From: Flavobacterium limnophilum
GTDB taxonomy: Bacteria; Bacteroidota; Bacteroidia; Flavobacteriales; Flavobacteriaceae
DNA length: 64,000 nt
Assembly (NCBI RefSeq): GCF_027111315.2
Contig: NZ_CP114289.2
Location: 1,488,001 to 1,552,000 of the forward strand
Direction of reading: 5' to 3'
Below the pieces are notes generated by a model that worked only from the letters and a program-made list of their open reading frames with translations, made no database searches and was not told where the DNA came from. This document shows positions 1 to 7,913 of this stretch, piece after piece. A program made the translations under genes and the position numbers. Position 1 is the stretch's first letter, and each line of letters begins with the position of its first letter.

Positions 1-1326
1 TTATAGTTTACCCATTGCATATTGCAAAGAATAATATTGAATAATTAAATCTAAATTGGCATTGATTAGGGAAATTTTCGCCCCGTTTACCTGTAATTCG
101 GCATCGACCATGTCGCTGATTAAGGCAAAATCATTGTCGTATCGGCTTTTTACAATTTTGTAATTGCTCAGCGAAAGTTCCACGTCTTTCTTGAAGGTGA
201 TGATGTTTTCCCTGCTTTCCACAAAGCGGACAAAAACGGTTTTTACTTCCTTGTCAATCTGGTCTTTGGTGTTTTCCAAAGCCGTGTTGCTTTTCTCTAT
301 TTCAAATTTGTTGGCATTCACGCGGTGTTTCAAGTTGTAAAAACTGGAAATATCCCAATTCAATGAAACTCCGGCAGCCCAATAATTGAGAATATTGGGA
401 TAATTGGGCCATTGAGCGGGATATTGTGTATTCAACATAAAATTGGCATTCACGTTGGGTTTAAACCCACTTCGTGTAAGGCTCAAGGAGGATTCGGACA
501 ATTGCACCCCGATTTCGGATTGCTTGATTTCCACTCGGTTTTTATAGGCTTCGGACAGGCTTTCTTCCAAATTGATGGTTTCCGTGGGAATCATTGCTCC
601 CGAAACTTCGGGTTTCAACACGGTGTCCGTTGGCAAACCAATCAAGATGTCCAGATAATTACTGACCAATTTGATGTTGTTGGCATCCTGAAATACCGAA
701 ACTTTAAAACGGGACTGCTGCAATTCGGTTCGCAACAAATCACTTTTGAGGTTTTGACCGTTGGAAACGCGCGATTGGAGTTGCTTGATGCGCAAATCGG
801 TGTTGATGATGTTTTGCTTGGTCACCTCTATCTGGCGGTATAATTTTTCGAGGGTGAAATATTGTTGCACGATGGCCAATTTCACTTCGGCTTCGGTCAT
901 TTTGACCACCGATTCCTTCATGTTGCTGATCAACTGTTGTTGCTCTATTTTGTTGTTGATGGCGCCTCCGTTGTAGATGGGCATCGAACCCAAAATATTT
1001 CCCGAGGATTGATTGTTGAAATAATCCATGGTGATGCTTTCTTCGTAAAAGCCTTCGTAAATTTTTGGGTTTCCAATGTAATTGTAACCCGCATTCAGAC
1101 CGATATAGGGTGCTCTGGCAATTTTGGACTGGCTCAGGTTTTCATTGGCAATGGCCACATCGGTAGTCGCCATTTTGAGTTGTTTGTTGTTTTGAATGCC
1201 TAATTGAAGGGCTTCTTCCAGCTTTAGAATCCTTGTATTGGATAAATCAATATTTTGTGAATATCCCATTCCACTGGCAAGGAAAGCCAAAACTAAAGTC
1301 AAATATTTTATTTTTAATTTTTTCAA
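1..1326 (-). CDS. TolC-family outer membrane efflux protein
   Basis: This is the outer-membrane channel of a tripartite efflux or secretion system, which joins a periplasmic adaptor to the outside. The 441 residues match the usual family length. A signal peptide (residues 1-24, hydrophobic core ending GYSQ) is followed by the two alternating helical repeats of the OEP family, with long heptad-rich helices near 145-215 and 345-425. The ATG at 1326 directly precedes the signal peptide. The stop codon is at bases 1-3, so the adaptor and pump genes expected downstream in the same operon lie outside the window. The family call is solid; the substrate cannot be told. Confidence 0.9.
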   Translation of the reverse strand: MKKLKIKYLTLVLAFLASGMGYSQNIDLSNTRILKLEEALQLGIQNNKQLKMATTDVAIANENLSQSKIARAPYIGLNAGYNYIGNPKIYEGFYEESITMDYFNNQSSGNILGSMPIYNGGAINNKIEQQQLISNMKESVVKMTEAEVKLAIVQQYFTLEKLYRQIEVTKQNIINTDLRIKQLQSRVSNGQNLKSDLLRTELQQSRFKVSVFQDANNIKLVSNYLDILIGLPTDTVLKPEVSGAMIPTETINLEESLSEAYKNRVEIKQSEIGVQLSESSLSLTRSGFKPNVNANFMLNTQYPAQWPNYPNILNYWAAGVSLNWDISSFYNLKHRVNANKFEIEKSNTALENTKDQIDKEVKTVFVRFVESRENIITFKKDVELSLSNYKIVKSRYDNDFALISDMVDAELQVNGAKISLINANLDLIIQYYSLQYAMGKL

Positions 1327-1418
1327 GAGGAAATATTGTTTGAAATTTTCTTGGATTGTGATTTAGTGCCGGTTCATTAAAAGTATCTAGAATCAATTGA
1401 TTTATTCAGATACTCAAA

Positions 1419-1426
1419 CAAATATA
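1419..1426 (-). promoter_or_regulatory. candidate -7 box for the TolC-family gene
   Basis: On the minus strand this reads TATATTTG, a full match to the Bacteroidetes -7 consensus TAnnTTTG, about 90 bp before the start codon. A TTG lies 13 bp upstream, closer than the usual -33 spacing, so only the -7 element is claimed. Confidence 0.4.
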
Positions 1427-1771
1427 AAAAAAAAATTAACAAATTTTATAAAGAAAAAGATTGGTAAATATAAACCATCGATTTAAATAGATTATTTGTT
1501 TGGATTGTTTCAAAAAACTGTGAGGATGTAATTTTTGTCGGTTTTATTCTTTACAGGTCTCCCCTGTCAAGGAAAAAAAAACAATTGAAAACCTCAATTG
1601 TCGCTTTTTGCAAACCCTAATATTTACGGTAGTTCAGTTTGGTATTTATTTTACAAAACAGTAATGCATAGTGATTTATTTTTAAAATAAAAAACAATCT
1701 TGTTACTTTTTTTGTTAATATCCCGACCAAATTTGCGAATAACTTTCATTTTAATAACCATAAAAAGTATT

Positions 1772-1779
1772 TATCTTTG
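1772..1779 (+). promoter_or_regulatory. candidate -7 box for the HU-related gene
   Basis: TATCTTTG matches the TAnnTTTG consensus of the primary Bacteroidetes sigma factor. It is about 75 bp upstream of the HU-related ATG, leaving a plausible untranslated leader. No strong -33 TTG is visible. Confidence 0.4.
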
Positions 1780-1852
1780 AAAAGTCAGTTAGGTACTCAT
1801 TGTCAGTACACTAAGACAAACCTTTTTTAATTCATTTAATACCACTAACAAA

Positions 1853-2236
1853 ATGGCTATTAAATTTAAAACCCAGTCAAGAAAGAATCCTCAGGACCTG
1901 ACTGCCCCTGAAAAGTTCTATGCCGCTGCCATTGCAGATGGCGATGTCGATTTGGATAGGCTCGCAGAGCTGATTTCCTATCAATGTACGGTTACCGAAA
2001 CCGACTGTTATGCCGTGTTGATGGCCTTGGAGCACAACATCATTGGCGAACTGAAGCAAGGTAGAATCGTCAAATTGGGCAGATTGGGTAATTTCCAGGT
2101 GGGCATCAGCTCTACGGGAAGTGACACTGCTGCAGAAGTTTCGGCAACCGCCATCAGAAAAAGTCGCATTTTGTTCCGTCCGGGCAAAAAAATGCGCACG
2201 ATGCTGGATGGCGTATCCTTCAAAAAAGCTGGCTAG
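1853..2236 (+). CDS. HU-related DNA-binding protein
   Basis: This is a small basic nucleoid-associated protein of the HU/IHF superfamily, in the longer variant typical of Bacteroidetes. Its 127 residues compare with about 90 for classical HU. The N-terminal 30 residues are basic and polar. The dimerisation helices lie near 20-65, and the beta-arm region near 70-115 contains GRLGNFQV and a basic segment SRILFRPGKK typical of HU-related proteins. It probably binds DNA as a dimer and bends or compacts it. It stands alone, with a strong terminator 35 bp downstream. Its last codons and stop are part of a roughly 62-bp sequence that is duplicated about 1 kb further on. Confidence 0.85.
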   Translation: MAIKFKTQSRKNPQDLTAPEKFYAAAIADGDVDLDRLAELISYQCTVTETDCYAVLMALEHNIIGELKQGRIVKLGRLGNFQVGISSTGSDTAAEVSATAIRKSRILFRPGKKMRTMLDGVSFKKAG

Positions 2237-2293
2237 CACCTCGTAGTTTTTTTGATTGATTTTTAATGTAAGACCTTGGGTATTTCAGTGCCC
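2229..2293. repeat. direct repeat copy 1 (HU 3' end and terminator)
   Basis: The segment begins CTGGCTAGCACCTCG, including the HU stop codon TAG, and runs into the terminator left arm. A diverged copy at 3224-3287 has the same order of landmarks (CTGGCTAGCACCTCG, T run, TTTTTAATGTAAGACC, GGGTA, TTTCAGT). The two copies bracket the 132-bp tandem array. Confidence 0.85.
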
Positions 2294-2308
2294 AAGGTCT
2301 TTTTTTTG
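2271..2308 (+). terminator. Rho-independent terminator of the HU-related gene
   Basis: A perfect 10-bp stem (AGACCTTGGG / CCCAAGGTCT) with a 10-nt loop is followed by an uninterrupted T run. The partial copy of this flank near 3275 has lost the matching right arm. Confidence 0.9.
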
Positions 2309-2336
2309 TGCTATTTTCAACGAAAACTTTCGTCAA

Positions 2337-2416
2337 TTCGTCCTGACGAGACAATTGTTTCGTCAAGACGAAGTGAAAATACCGTCAAGACGAAGCAAAA
2401 ATCCCGTCAAGACGAA
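2337..2416. repeat. four short dyads with a TTCGTC-nn-GACGAA core
   Basis: Four copies of a 13-14 bp near-palindrome sit at about 2337, 2359, 2382 and 2404, so the period is about 22 bp. Copy 2 is perfect (TTCGTCAAGACGAA); the others have one or two changes. They share the ACGAA word with the larger repeats that follow. Confidence 0.75.
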
Positions 2417-2541
2417 TTGAAAACAACCTCTTGCACCGAACTTTTTGCTAAAAACTACTATTTTTTTGATTTTTATGGAGGGATTGGCAGCTTTGTTTTT
2501 CCTTTTTTTAGTTCAAAAACCTCTTTTTCATTCGCTATTTT

Positions 2542-3223
2542 CCATAAAAAAAGCCCAAAATCAGCCTTATTTTTGTCATTCCGACGAAGGAGGAATCGCA
2601 TTAGTTGCTCAATTGTGTTGCTCTCGTTATGTGATTTCTCCTTCGTCGAAATGACACATTTTAAGAATTTTTTCCATAAAAAAAGCTCAAAATCAGCCTT
2701 ATTTTTGTCATTCCGACGAAGGAGGAATCGCACTAGTTGCTCAATTGTGTTGCTCTCGTTATGTGATTTCTCCTTCGTCGAAATGACACATTTTAAGAAT
2801 TTTTTCCATAAAAAAAAGCTCAAAATCATCCTCCTTTTGTCATTCCGACGAAGGAGGAATCGCATTAGTTGCTCAATTGTGTTGCTCTCGTTATGTGATT
2901 TCTCCTTCGTCGAAATGACACATTTTAAGAATTTTTTCCATAAAAAAAGCTCAAAATCAGCCTTATTTTTGTCATTCCGACGAAGGAGGAATCGCATTAG
3001 TTGCTCAATTGTGTTGCTCTCGTTATGTGATTTCTCCTTCGTCGAAATGACACATTTTAAGAATTTTTTCCATAAAAAAGCTCAAAATCAGCCTTATTTT
3101 TGTCATTCCGACGAAGGAGGAATCGCATTAGTTGCTCAATTGTGTTGCTCTCGTTATGTGATTTCTCCTTCGTCGAAATGACACATTTTAAGAATTTTTT
3201 CCATAAAAAAAAGCTCAAAATCA
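2542..3223. repeat. tandem array of five ~132-bp REP-like units
   Basis: Units begin with CCATAAAAAA at 2542, 2674, 2806, 2938 and 3070, with a truncated sixth at 3201-3223. The first four units are exactly 132 bp and the fifth is 131 bp. Each unit contains an imperfect inverted repeat: GTCATTCCGACGAAGGAGG facing TTCTCCTTCGTCGAAATGAC across about 40 bp, the form of dispersed flavobacterial REP-like elements. Units differ by only a few bases, which suggests recent expansion. Because 132 is a multiple of three, long open frames cross the array on both strands, but they look like by-products. The 1.27-kb stretch from 2237 to 3511 holds no credible gene. Confidence 0.9.
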
Positions 3224-3287
3224 CTGGCTAGCACCTCGTTTTTTTGAGCGAATTTTTAATGTAAGACCTCGGGTAATTTCAGTTACC
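3224..3287. repeat. direct repeat copy 2 (diverged HU 3' flank)
   Basis: This is a diverged second copy of 2229-2293, starting CTGGCTAGCACCTCG immediately after the truncated last array unit. The terminator is broken: the GACCTCGGG left arm has no matching right arm. It is consistent with a duplication or insertion event that created the array. Confidence 0.8.
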
Positions 3288-3511
3288 GTTTCGAATTATG
3301 GGTTAAATGTAGTGAAATGTTGTAAAATGTGGAGCAAATTGTTCAAAACTTTTGATATTTTTCGAACGATTTTAAACGGATATTAAACGCGTCTTGTCCA
3401 GTTCTATCCCAACCCACTATTGAAAAAATATTTCCCTCTTTTACGGTTTCCCGTATTCTGTATGAAATTATTTTCAATACCTTAGCAAAAAGAAAAACAT
3501 ACTACTTAGTA

Positions 3512-5074
3512 ATGGCTGCCGAACAAAAACAAAAATTAGAACAACAACTCTGGAATATTGCAAATACCTTACGTGGGAAAATGGATGCCGATGATTTCAG
3601 GGATTACATCTTAGGGTTTATTTTCTACAAGTACCTGAGTACCAAAATGGATTTGTATGCCAACACCATCCTAAAACCAGACGGTTTAACTTTCCAGCAA
3701 ATTGAAGGACACCCTGACGAAGTTGCCTTATTGGAAGAAATCAAACAATTGGCTTTGGACAAATTGGGCTATTTTTTGCTCCCTTCCGAATTGTTTTCGG
3801 AATTGGCGCGAAGAGGAAATGCAGGCGGAAAAAACAATTTCATCTTGGGCGATTTGGCCAAAGTATTGACGCATATTGAGCAAAGCACGATGGGTTCTGA
3901 AAGTGAGGAAGATTTTGGCAACCTGTTTTCCGACCTCGATTTAACCTCCCACAAACTAGGAAAATCCGAAGCCGACAAAAACGAATTGATCGTAAAAGTC
4001 TTGGTGCATTTGGACGAAATTGATTTTGATTTAGAAAACGTTGACAGCGATGTTCTGGGCGATGCCTACGAATATTTGATAGGACAGTTTGCCAGTGGCG
4101 CAGGCAAGAAAGCGGGCGAATTCTATACGCCACAACAAGTAAGCAGCATTTTGGCACAACTGGTGACGGTGGGCAAAGACCAACTCAAGAGCGTTTACGA
4201 TCCTACTTGCGGGTCGGGTTCGTTGTTGTTGCGTGTTGCCAAAGAAGTAAAAGACGTTAGTGCTTTTTACGGACAGGAAATGAACCCAACGACCTACAAC
4301 TTATGTCGCATGAACATGATTATGCACGACGTGCATTACAAACGTTTTGACATCAAGAACGAAGATACGCTGGAACGACCGCAACATTATGACATGCGTT
4401 TTGAAGCCATTGTGGCCAATCCCCCATTCTCGGCCAACTGGAGCGCGAGTCCTTTGTTCATGAACGACGACCGTTTCTCGGCTTATGGAAAACTCGCCCC
4501 AAGCAGCAAAGCCGATTTTGCCTTTGTGCAACACATGATACACCAGCTGGACGACAACGGAACGATGGCGATTGTTTTGCCCCACGGTGTTTTGTTTCGT
4601 GGCGGCGCCGAAGGACACATACGGGAATATTTGATAAAAGAGAAAAATTACTTGGATGCCGTAATAGGCTTGCCTGCCAATATTTTTTACGGCACTTCTA
4701 TCCCAACCTGTATTTTGGTTTTGAAGAAAAAGAGAACCGATGCCCAAAACATTTTGTTTATAGACGCAAGCCAACATTACGAAAAGGTAAAAACCCAAAA
4801 CGTGTTGCGTACCGAGGATATTGATAAAATCATAAGCACTTACGAAAAACGTAAACCAGAGGAAAAATACAGCCATATTGCCGCTTTAAGCGAAGTGGAA
4901 ACCAACGATTACAACCTGAATATCCCTCGTTACGTGGATACTTTTGAAGAGGAAGATGCGGTAGATTTAAAAGCCATAACCACCGAATTGCGAGAACTGG
5001 CTTCACAAAGTAAAACCACCGATGCTACCATTGCTGAATTTTGTACGGAATTAGGAATTGAAACACCATTTTAA
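3512..5074 (+). CDS. hsdM: type I restriction-modification system methyltransferase subunit HsdM
   Basis: This is the N6-adenine methyltransferase subunit of a type I R-M system; with HsdS it methylates the bipartite recognition site and it is also needed for restriction. The 520 residues fit the family. An N-terminal HsdM helical domain (about 5-150) precedes the methylase domain, with the SAM motif DPTCGSGS at 230-237 and the catalytic NPPF at 303-306. The GEFYTP segment near 200 is also typical. The TAA stop overlaps the hsdS ATG (TAATG), so translation is probably coupled. It is less AT-rich than the genes that follow. Confidence 0.97.
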   Translation: MAAEQKQKLEQQLWNIANTLRGKMDADDFRDYILGFIFYKYLSTKMDLYANTILKPDGLTFQQIEGHPDEVALLEEIKQLALDKLGYFLLPSELFSELARRGNAGGKNNFILGDLAKVLTHIEQSTMGSESEEDFGNLFSDLDLTSHKLGKSEADKNELIVKVLVHLDEIDFDLENVDSDVLGDAYEYLIGQFASGAGKKAGEFYTPQQVSSILAQLVTVGKDQLKSVYDPTCGSGSLLLRVAKEVKDVSAFYGQEMNPTTYNLCRMNMIMHDVHYKRFDIKNEDTLERPQHYDMRFEAIVANPPFSANWSASPLFMNDDRFSAYGKLAPSSKADFAFVQHMIHQLDDNGTMAIVLPHGVLFRGGAEGHIREYLIKEKNYLDAVIGLPANIFYGTSIPTCILVLKKKRTDAQNILFIDASQHYEKVKTQNVLRTEDIDKIISTYEKRKPEEKYSHIAALSEVETNDYNLNIPRYVDTFEEEDAVDLKAITTELRELASQSKTTDATIAEFCTELGIETPF

Positions 5075-6330
5075 TGAGTACAGAAACTTTACAAATAGAA
5101 AAGAAAACTCTTGTGCCACAATTACGGTTTTCAGGGTTTGATGGTGATTGGGAAACTAATAAACTTTCAGATTGGAAATTAAAAGTTATCGATGGTGATA
5201 GAGGAACAAATTATCCAAATGGTGATGATTTTTCAACAGAAGGATATTGTCTTTTTATGAATGCAAAAAATGTTACTAAAAATGGATTTTCTTTTGAGAC
5301 AAAAATGTTTATCACGAAAGAAAAAGATGAAAAGTTAAGAAAAGGAAAACTGAAAAGGAATGATTTAATTCTAACAACAAGAGGTTCTGTTGGGAATATT
5401 GCATTTTATGATGATTCAATAAAATTTGAAAATTTAAGAATTAATTCAGGAATGGTTTTAATTAGAAATGAGAACTCTAAAATTGATTCCCGATTTATTT
5501 ATTCTAGTTTTTTTACCCCAAAATTAAATCGAATAATAGATACTATTTCTTTTGGGAGTGCTCAACCACAGTTAACTGTTAAAGAAATTAATCTTTTCAA
5601 ATTTAACATACCCACCCTCCCAGAACAACAAAAAATAGCTTCTTTTTTAAGTGCGGTCGATGAAAAAATACAGCAACTTTCCCGAAAAAAAGAATTATTA
5701 GAACAATACAAAAAAGGCGTAATGCAACAATTGTTCTCCGGGAAATTACGGTTTAAAGATGAGAATGGAAAGGATTATCCTGATTGGGATTACAAAGTTC
5801 TTGATGATGTAATTGATTTTGTTAATGGAAAAGGACATGAACAAAATATCGATGAAAATGGTGACTTTGTAGTTGTCAATTCTAAATTTGTTTCAACTCA
5901 AGGGAGAGTTAGAAAATTTTGTAACACTCAAATTTCTCCATTAACAAAAGGAGATATGGTTATGGTAATGAGTGACGTTCCTAATGGAAAAGCTCTTGCA
6001 AAATGTTATCTAATAGAAAAAGATAATGTTTACACTTTAAATCAACGTATTTGTGGATTGAAGGCTAAGAAAGATAATTTAAACGAATTCATGATTTATC
6101 TTCTTAACAGAAATAAATATTATTTAAGTTTTGACTCAGGAGTAGGTCAAACTAATCTAAGAAAAGATGAAGTATTAAATTGTCCCCTATTTATTCCAAC
6201 TTCAATTAAAGAACAACAAAAAATCGCCAATTTCTTGTCGAGTATCGATGTTAAAATAGAAAATACGGGGCAAGAAATCGCCCAAATGCAAGGGTTCAAA
6301 AAAGGGTTGTTGCAGCAACTATTTGTGTAA
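5074..6330 (+). CDS. hsdS: type I restriction-modification system specificity subunit HsdS
   Basis: This subunit recognises the bipartite DNA target and bridges two HsdM and two HsdR. The 418 residues contain two target-recognition domains (about 15-185 and 235-375). Each is followed by a conserved helical spacer: LPEQQKIASFLSAVDEKI with KKGVMQQLFSGK, and KEQQKIANFLSSIDVKI with KKGLLQQLFV. The start overlaps the hsdM stop by one base. The reading frame is clearly more AT-rich than hsdM, as often seen in HsdS, whose recognition domains are exchanged by recombination. No second hsdS copy or invertible repeat is present, so phase variation is not indicated. Confidence 0.95.
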   Translation: MSTETLQIEKKTLVPQLRFSGFDGDWETNKLSDWKLKVIDGDRGTNYPNGDDFSTEGYCLFMNAKNVTKNGFSFETKMFITKEKDEKLRKGKLKRNDLILTTRGSVGNIAFYDDSIKFENLRINSGMVLIRNENSKIDSRFIYSSFFTPKLNRIIDTISFGSAQPQLTVKEINLFKFNIPTLPEQQKIASFLSAVDEKIQQLSRKKELLEQYKKGVMQQLFSGKLRFKDENGKDYPDWDYKVLDDVIDFVNGKGHEQNIDENGDFVVVNSKFVSTQGRVRKFCNTQISPLTKGDMVMVMSDVPNGKALAKCYLIEKDNVYTLNQRICGLKAKKDNLNEFMIYLLNRNKYYLSFDSGVGQTNLRKDEVLNCPLFIPTSIKEQQKIANFLSSIDVKIENTGQEIAQMQGFKKGLLQQLFV

Positions 6331-6358
6331 ATAAAAGTTAAAATAATAAGCCTATAAG

Positions 6359-6388
6359 TTGATTTTATGAAAATTGATGCTATATTTG
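6359..6388 (+). promoter_or_regulatory. consensus Bacteroidetes promoter for the TAC cassette
   Basis: TTG at 6359-6361 and TATATTTG at 6381-6388 are separated by 19 bp, an excellent match to the -33/-7 consensus. It overlaps the first codons of the longest toxin frame. Transcription would begin near 6394, where an in-frame GTG occurs, so the toxin may be translated from a leaderless or very short-leader message starting at that GTG. This would let the cassette be expressed independently of hsdMS. Confidence 0.55.
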
Positions 6389-6933
6389 CAGTCGTGAAAA
6401 ACAAATTATTGTCGGTTCAATTTGAACCCAATGACTGTGATGAATTTACGTTAGCATTCAGAAACTGGAACGATACAGCGTATTTGGAAGCCTTTTTTGA
6501 AAACAATAAAAAGGATTTACAATCTGGTTTTTATGGCAGAACAACAATTGAAGAAGCTATTTTTTCTACAATAGATGAAGCAGCAGTCTTTGAAGAAAAA
6601 ATTAGGAGAATTGCAAAAATTGGAAAATTTAAAACAAAAAGTTCTTTACAAGATTTAGTTTTTTATCCATTACACAAGAATGACCAAACTTATAAATTAC
6701 AAGAAACAAGAGCATACGGAACAGAGAATAAATCTTGGCTTCGTATATTTGCTGTGCGTATTGGCCCTGAATGTTTTGTGGTGTCAGGAAGCGCTATAAA
6801 ACTAACAGCTGCAATGGGCGAACAAAGCCACACAGCCATAGAGTTGACTAAACTACAAATTACAGCAGCTTATCTAAAAGAAAATGACCTATTAGACGAG
6901 GACGACTTCGGATATATAGACATCATTAATTAA
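6367..6933 (+). CDS. putative toxin of a toxin-antitoxin-chaperone module
   Basis: I do not recognise a named family with certainty. The protein has 188 residues from the ATG, or 179 from the in-frame GTG at 6394 that the promoter position favours. The N-terminal half is acidic and helical. The C-terminal half has an alternating strand segment (SWLRIFAVRIGPECFVVSGS) followed by AIKLTAAM and an HTAIEL helix. That order (a Leu-Arg strand, a second strand, Lys, then a helix) recalls RelE/HigB-type toxins. Position supports the role: it comes first in a three-gene set, 10 nt before an HTH protein that is followed by a SecB-like protein, the same order as higB-higA-secB in Mycobacterium tuberculosis. 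Toxicity is inferred, not seen. Confidence 0.6.
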   Translation: MKIDAIFAVVKNKLLSVQFEPNDCDEFTLAFRNWNDTAYLEAFFENNKKDLQSGFYGRTTIEEAIFSTIDEAAVFEEKIRRIAKIGKFKTKSSLQDLVFYPLHKNDQTYKLQETRAYGTENKSWLRIFAVRIGPECFVVSGSAIKLTAAMGEQSHTAIELTKLQITAAYLKENDLLDEDDFGYIDIIN

Positions 6934-6943
6934 AACTACCATT

Positions 6944-7423
6944 ATGAAAAATCAAGAAATGAGTATAAAGTTACAAGCATTAGTTTCTAAAACTCCCAGC
7001 AAATGGATAGTAGAAAGCAACAAAAGATTTGAGGATAAAGAAGGGTTACGATATTCTCAACAAGTTGCTGTTCGTGTTTTAAGAACTCTTAGAGAAAAAA
7101 AATTATCACAAAAAGACTTAGCCGATTTATTGAAAGTAACACCCCAAACAGTTAATAAATGGGTTAAAGGTTCTGAAAATTTTGGTTTCTTTACAATTGG
7201 TAGAATTGAAAAAGCATTAAATATTAAATTAATGCATATATATGAAAACAATAATAGCATTGTTATATCTTCTTCAAATGTAATTACAATAAGCAATCAA
7301 ATACATACCTATTTAAATAAAATTGAGGAAACTATGGTAGGTGATAAAGAGACTAAAGTTATCCCGTTGAACACCTATATTAATGAGGAGGAATGTATGG
7401 AGTTAAAATATAATCATTCATAA
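6944..7423 (+). CDS. XRE-family HTH protein, putative antitoxin
   Basis: This 159-residue protein has a clear Cro/C1-type helix-turn-helix at about 43-98 (KKLSQKDLADLL, then KVTPQTVNKWVKG). It would bind its own promoter and neutralise the upstream gene product, as HigA-type antitoxins do. After the HTH comes a polar tail of about 55 residues (105-159) ending in a short hydrophobic stretch (KVIPLNTYI) and an acidic segment. In known TAC systems the antitoxin has such a C-terminal chaperone-addiction tail that SecB-like chaperones bind. It lies 10 nt after the putative toxin and 2 nt before the SecB-like gene, which suggests translational coupling. Confidence 0.75.
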   Translation: MKNQEMSIKLQALVSKTPSKWIVESNKRFEDKEGLRYSQQVAVRVLRTLREKKLSQKDLADLLKVTPQTVNKWVKGSENFGFFTIGRIEKALNIKLMHIYENNNSIVISSSNVITISNQIHTYLNKIEETMVGDKETKVIPLNTYINEEECMELKYNHS

Positions 7424-7425
7424 AA

Positions 7426-7860
7426 ATGGATACTAAAAAGACTATTAGTTTTAGGCTATTAAATATAGTTACAGAGCAGTTTGCCACTTTTGAAATCGAA
7501 AACCTTCCAGAAAATAACGATTTAAAATCGGAACTTCAATTTTCAATTAATCCAGAAAATAGAATTGTTGCTTGTAGAATGAAATTTCAATTCCTTCACG
7601 AAAACCAACCAATCGTAGTATTAACAGTAGTTTGCAATTTTGATGTAGAAGAAAGTTCTTGGAATAAAAATGTAGTTTCCAACAAAAAAATTACTTTACC
7701 AAGGCATTTTCTAGAACATCTATGCGTTATAACTGTTGGCACTTCTAGAGGAATATTACACGCAAAAACAGAAAATACTTTTTTCAATAGATTTATTATA
7801 CCTACTTTAAATGTGAGTACTTTAGTTGAGAAAGATGTGGTCTTTGAAATAAATAAGTAA
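7426..7860 (+). CDS. SecB-like chaperone of the TAC module
   Basis: This 144-residue protein resembles the SecB fold. An N-terminal strand-rich part (residues 5-75, with F-I-P-E-N and CRMKFQFL strands) is followed by a loop, then the typical C-terminal signature: a helix (FLEHLCVITVGTSRGIL), a loop (HAKTENTF) and IIPTLNVSTLV, matching SecB's helix-arginine-glycine-x-x-x-proline-x-aspartate/asparagine arrangement. SecB-like proteins hold aggregation-prone clients in the cytosol; in TAC modules the client is the antitoxin. The 2-nt spacing from the antitoxin gene supports this. It is too divergent to be the housekeeping export SecB. Identification is by pattern only. Confidence 0.65.
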   Translation: MDTKKTISFRLLNIVTEQFATFEIENLPENNDLKSELQFSINPENRIVACRMKFQFLHENQPIVVLTVVCNFDVEESSWNKNVVSNKKITLPRHFLEHLCVITVGTSRGILHAKTENTFFNRFIIPTLNVSTLVEKDVVFEINK

Positions 7861-7873
7861 TACTAAAACATGG

Positions 7874-7904
7874 AAACCTTGCCAAAATTGGTAAGGTTTT
7901 TTTT
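7874..7904 (+). terminator. terminator between the TAC cassette and hsdR
   Basis: A 10-bp stem (AAACCTTGCC / GGTAAGGTTT) with a 6-nt loop runs into eight T residues, 10 bp before the hsdR ATG. It should end or attenuate transcription of the cassette and reduce read-through from hsdMS into hsdR. Confidence 0.85.
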
Positions 7905-7913
7905 CTATATAAT

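Larger units (their letters stand above)
1327..1852. other. intergenic region between divergent TolC and HU-related genes
   Basis: This 526-bp AT-rich spacer has no credible gene. It holds the candidate TolC promoter, a short hairpin (ACAATTGA / TCAATTGT) near 1583-1603, and a TAnnTTTG box (TATCTTTG, 1772-1779) about 75 bp before the HU-related start. Confidence 0.6.

Noticed and set aside
2276..3181. Long open frames on both strands across the repeat array (301 and 174 codons)
   Set aside because: They consist of translated 132-bp repeats (a multiple of three), have no family-like pattern and no convincing start; they are by-products of the repeat length.
2542..3223. Possible CRISPR array
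   Set aside because: The units are near-identical over their whole length with no unique spacers, and no cas genes are present.
5074..6330. Phase-variable hsdS locus
   Set aside because: There is only one hsdS, no partial copies, inverted repeats or recombinase gene nearby.
7426..7860. Housekeeping export chaperone SecB
   Set aside because: The sequence keeps only the C-terminal pattern and sits in a TA-like cassette, so a specialised chaperone is more likely.
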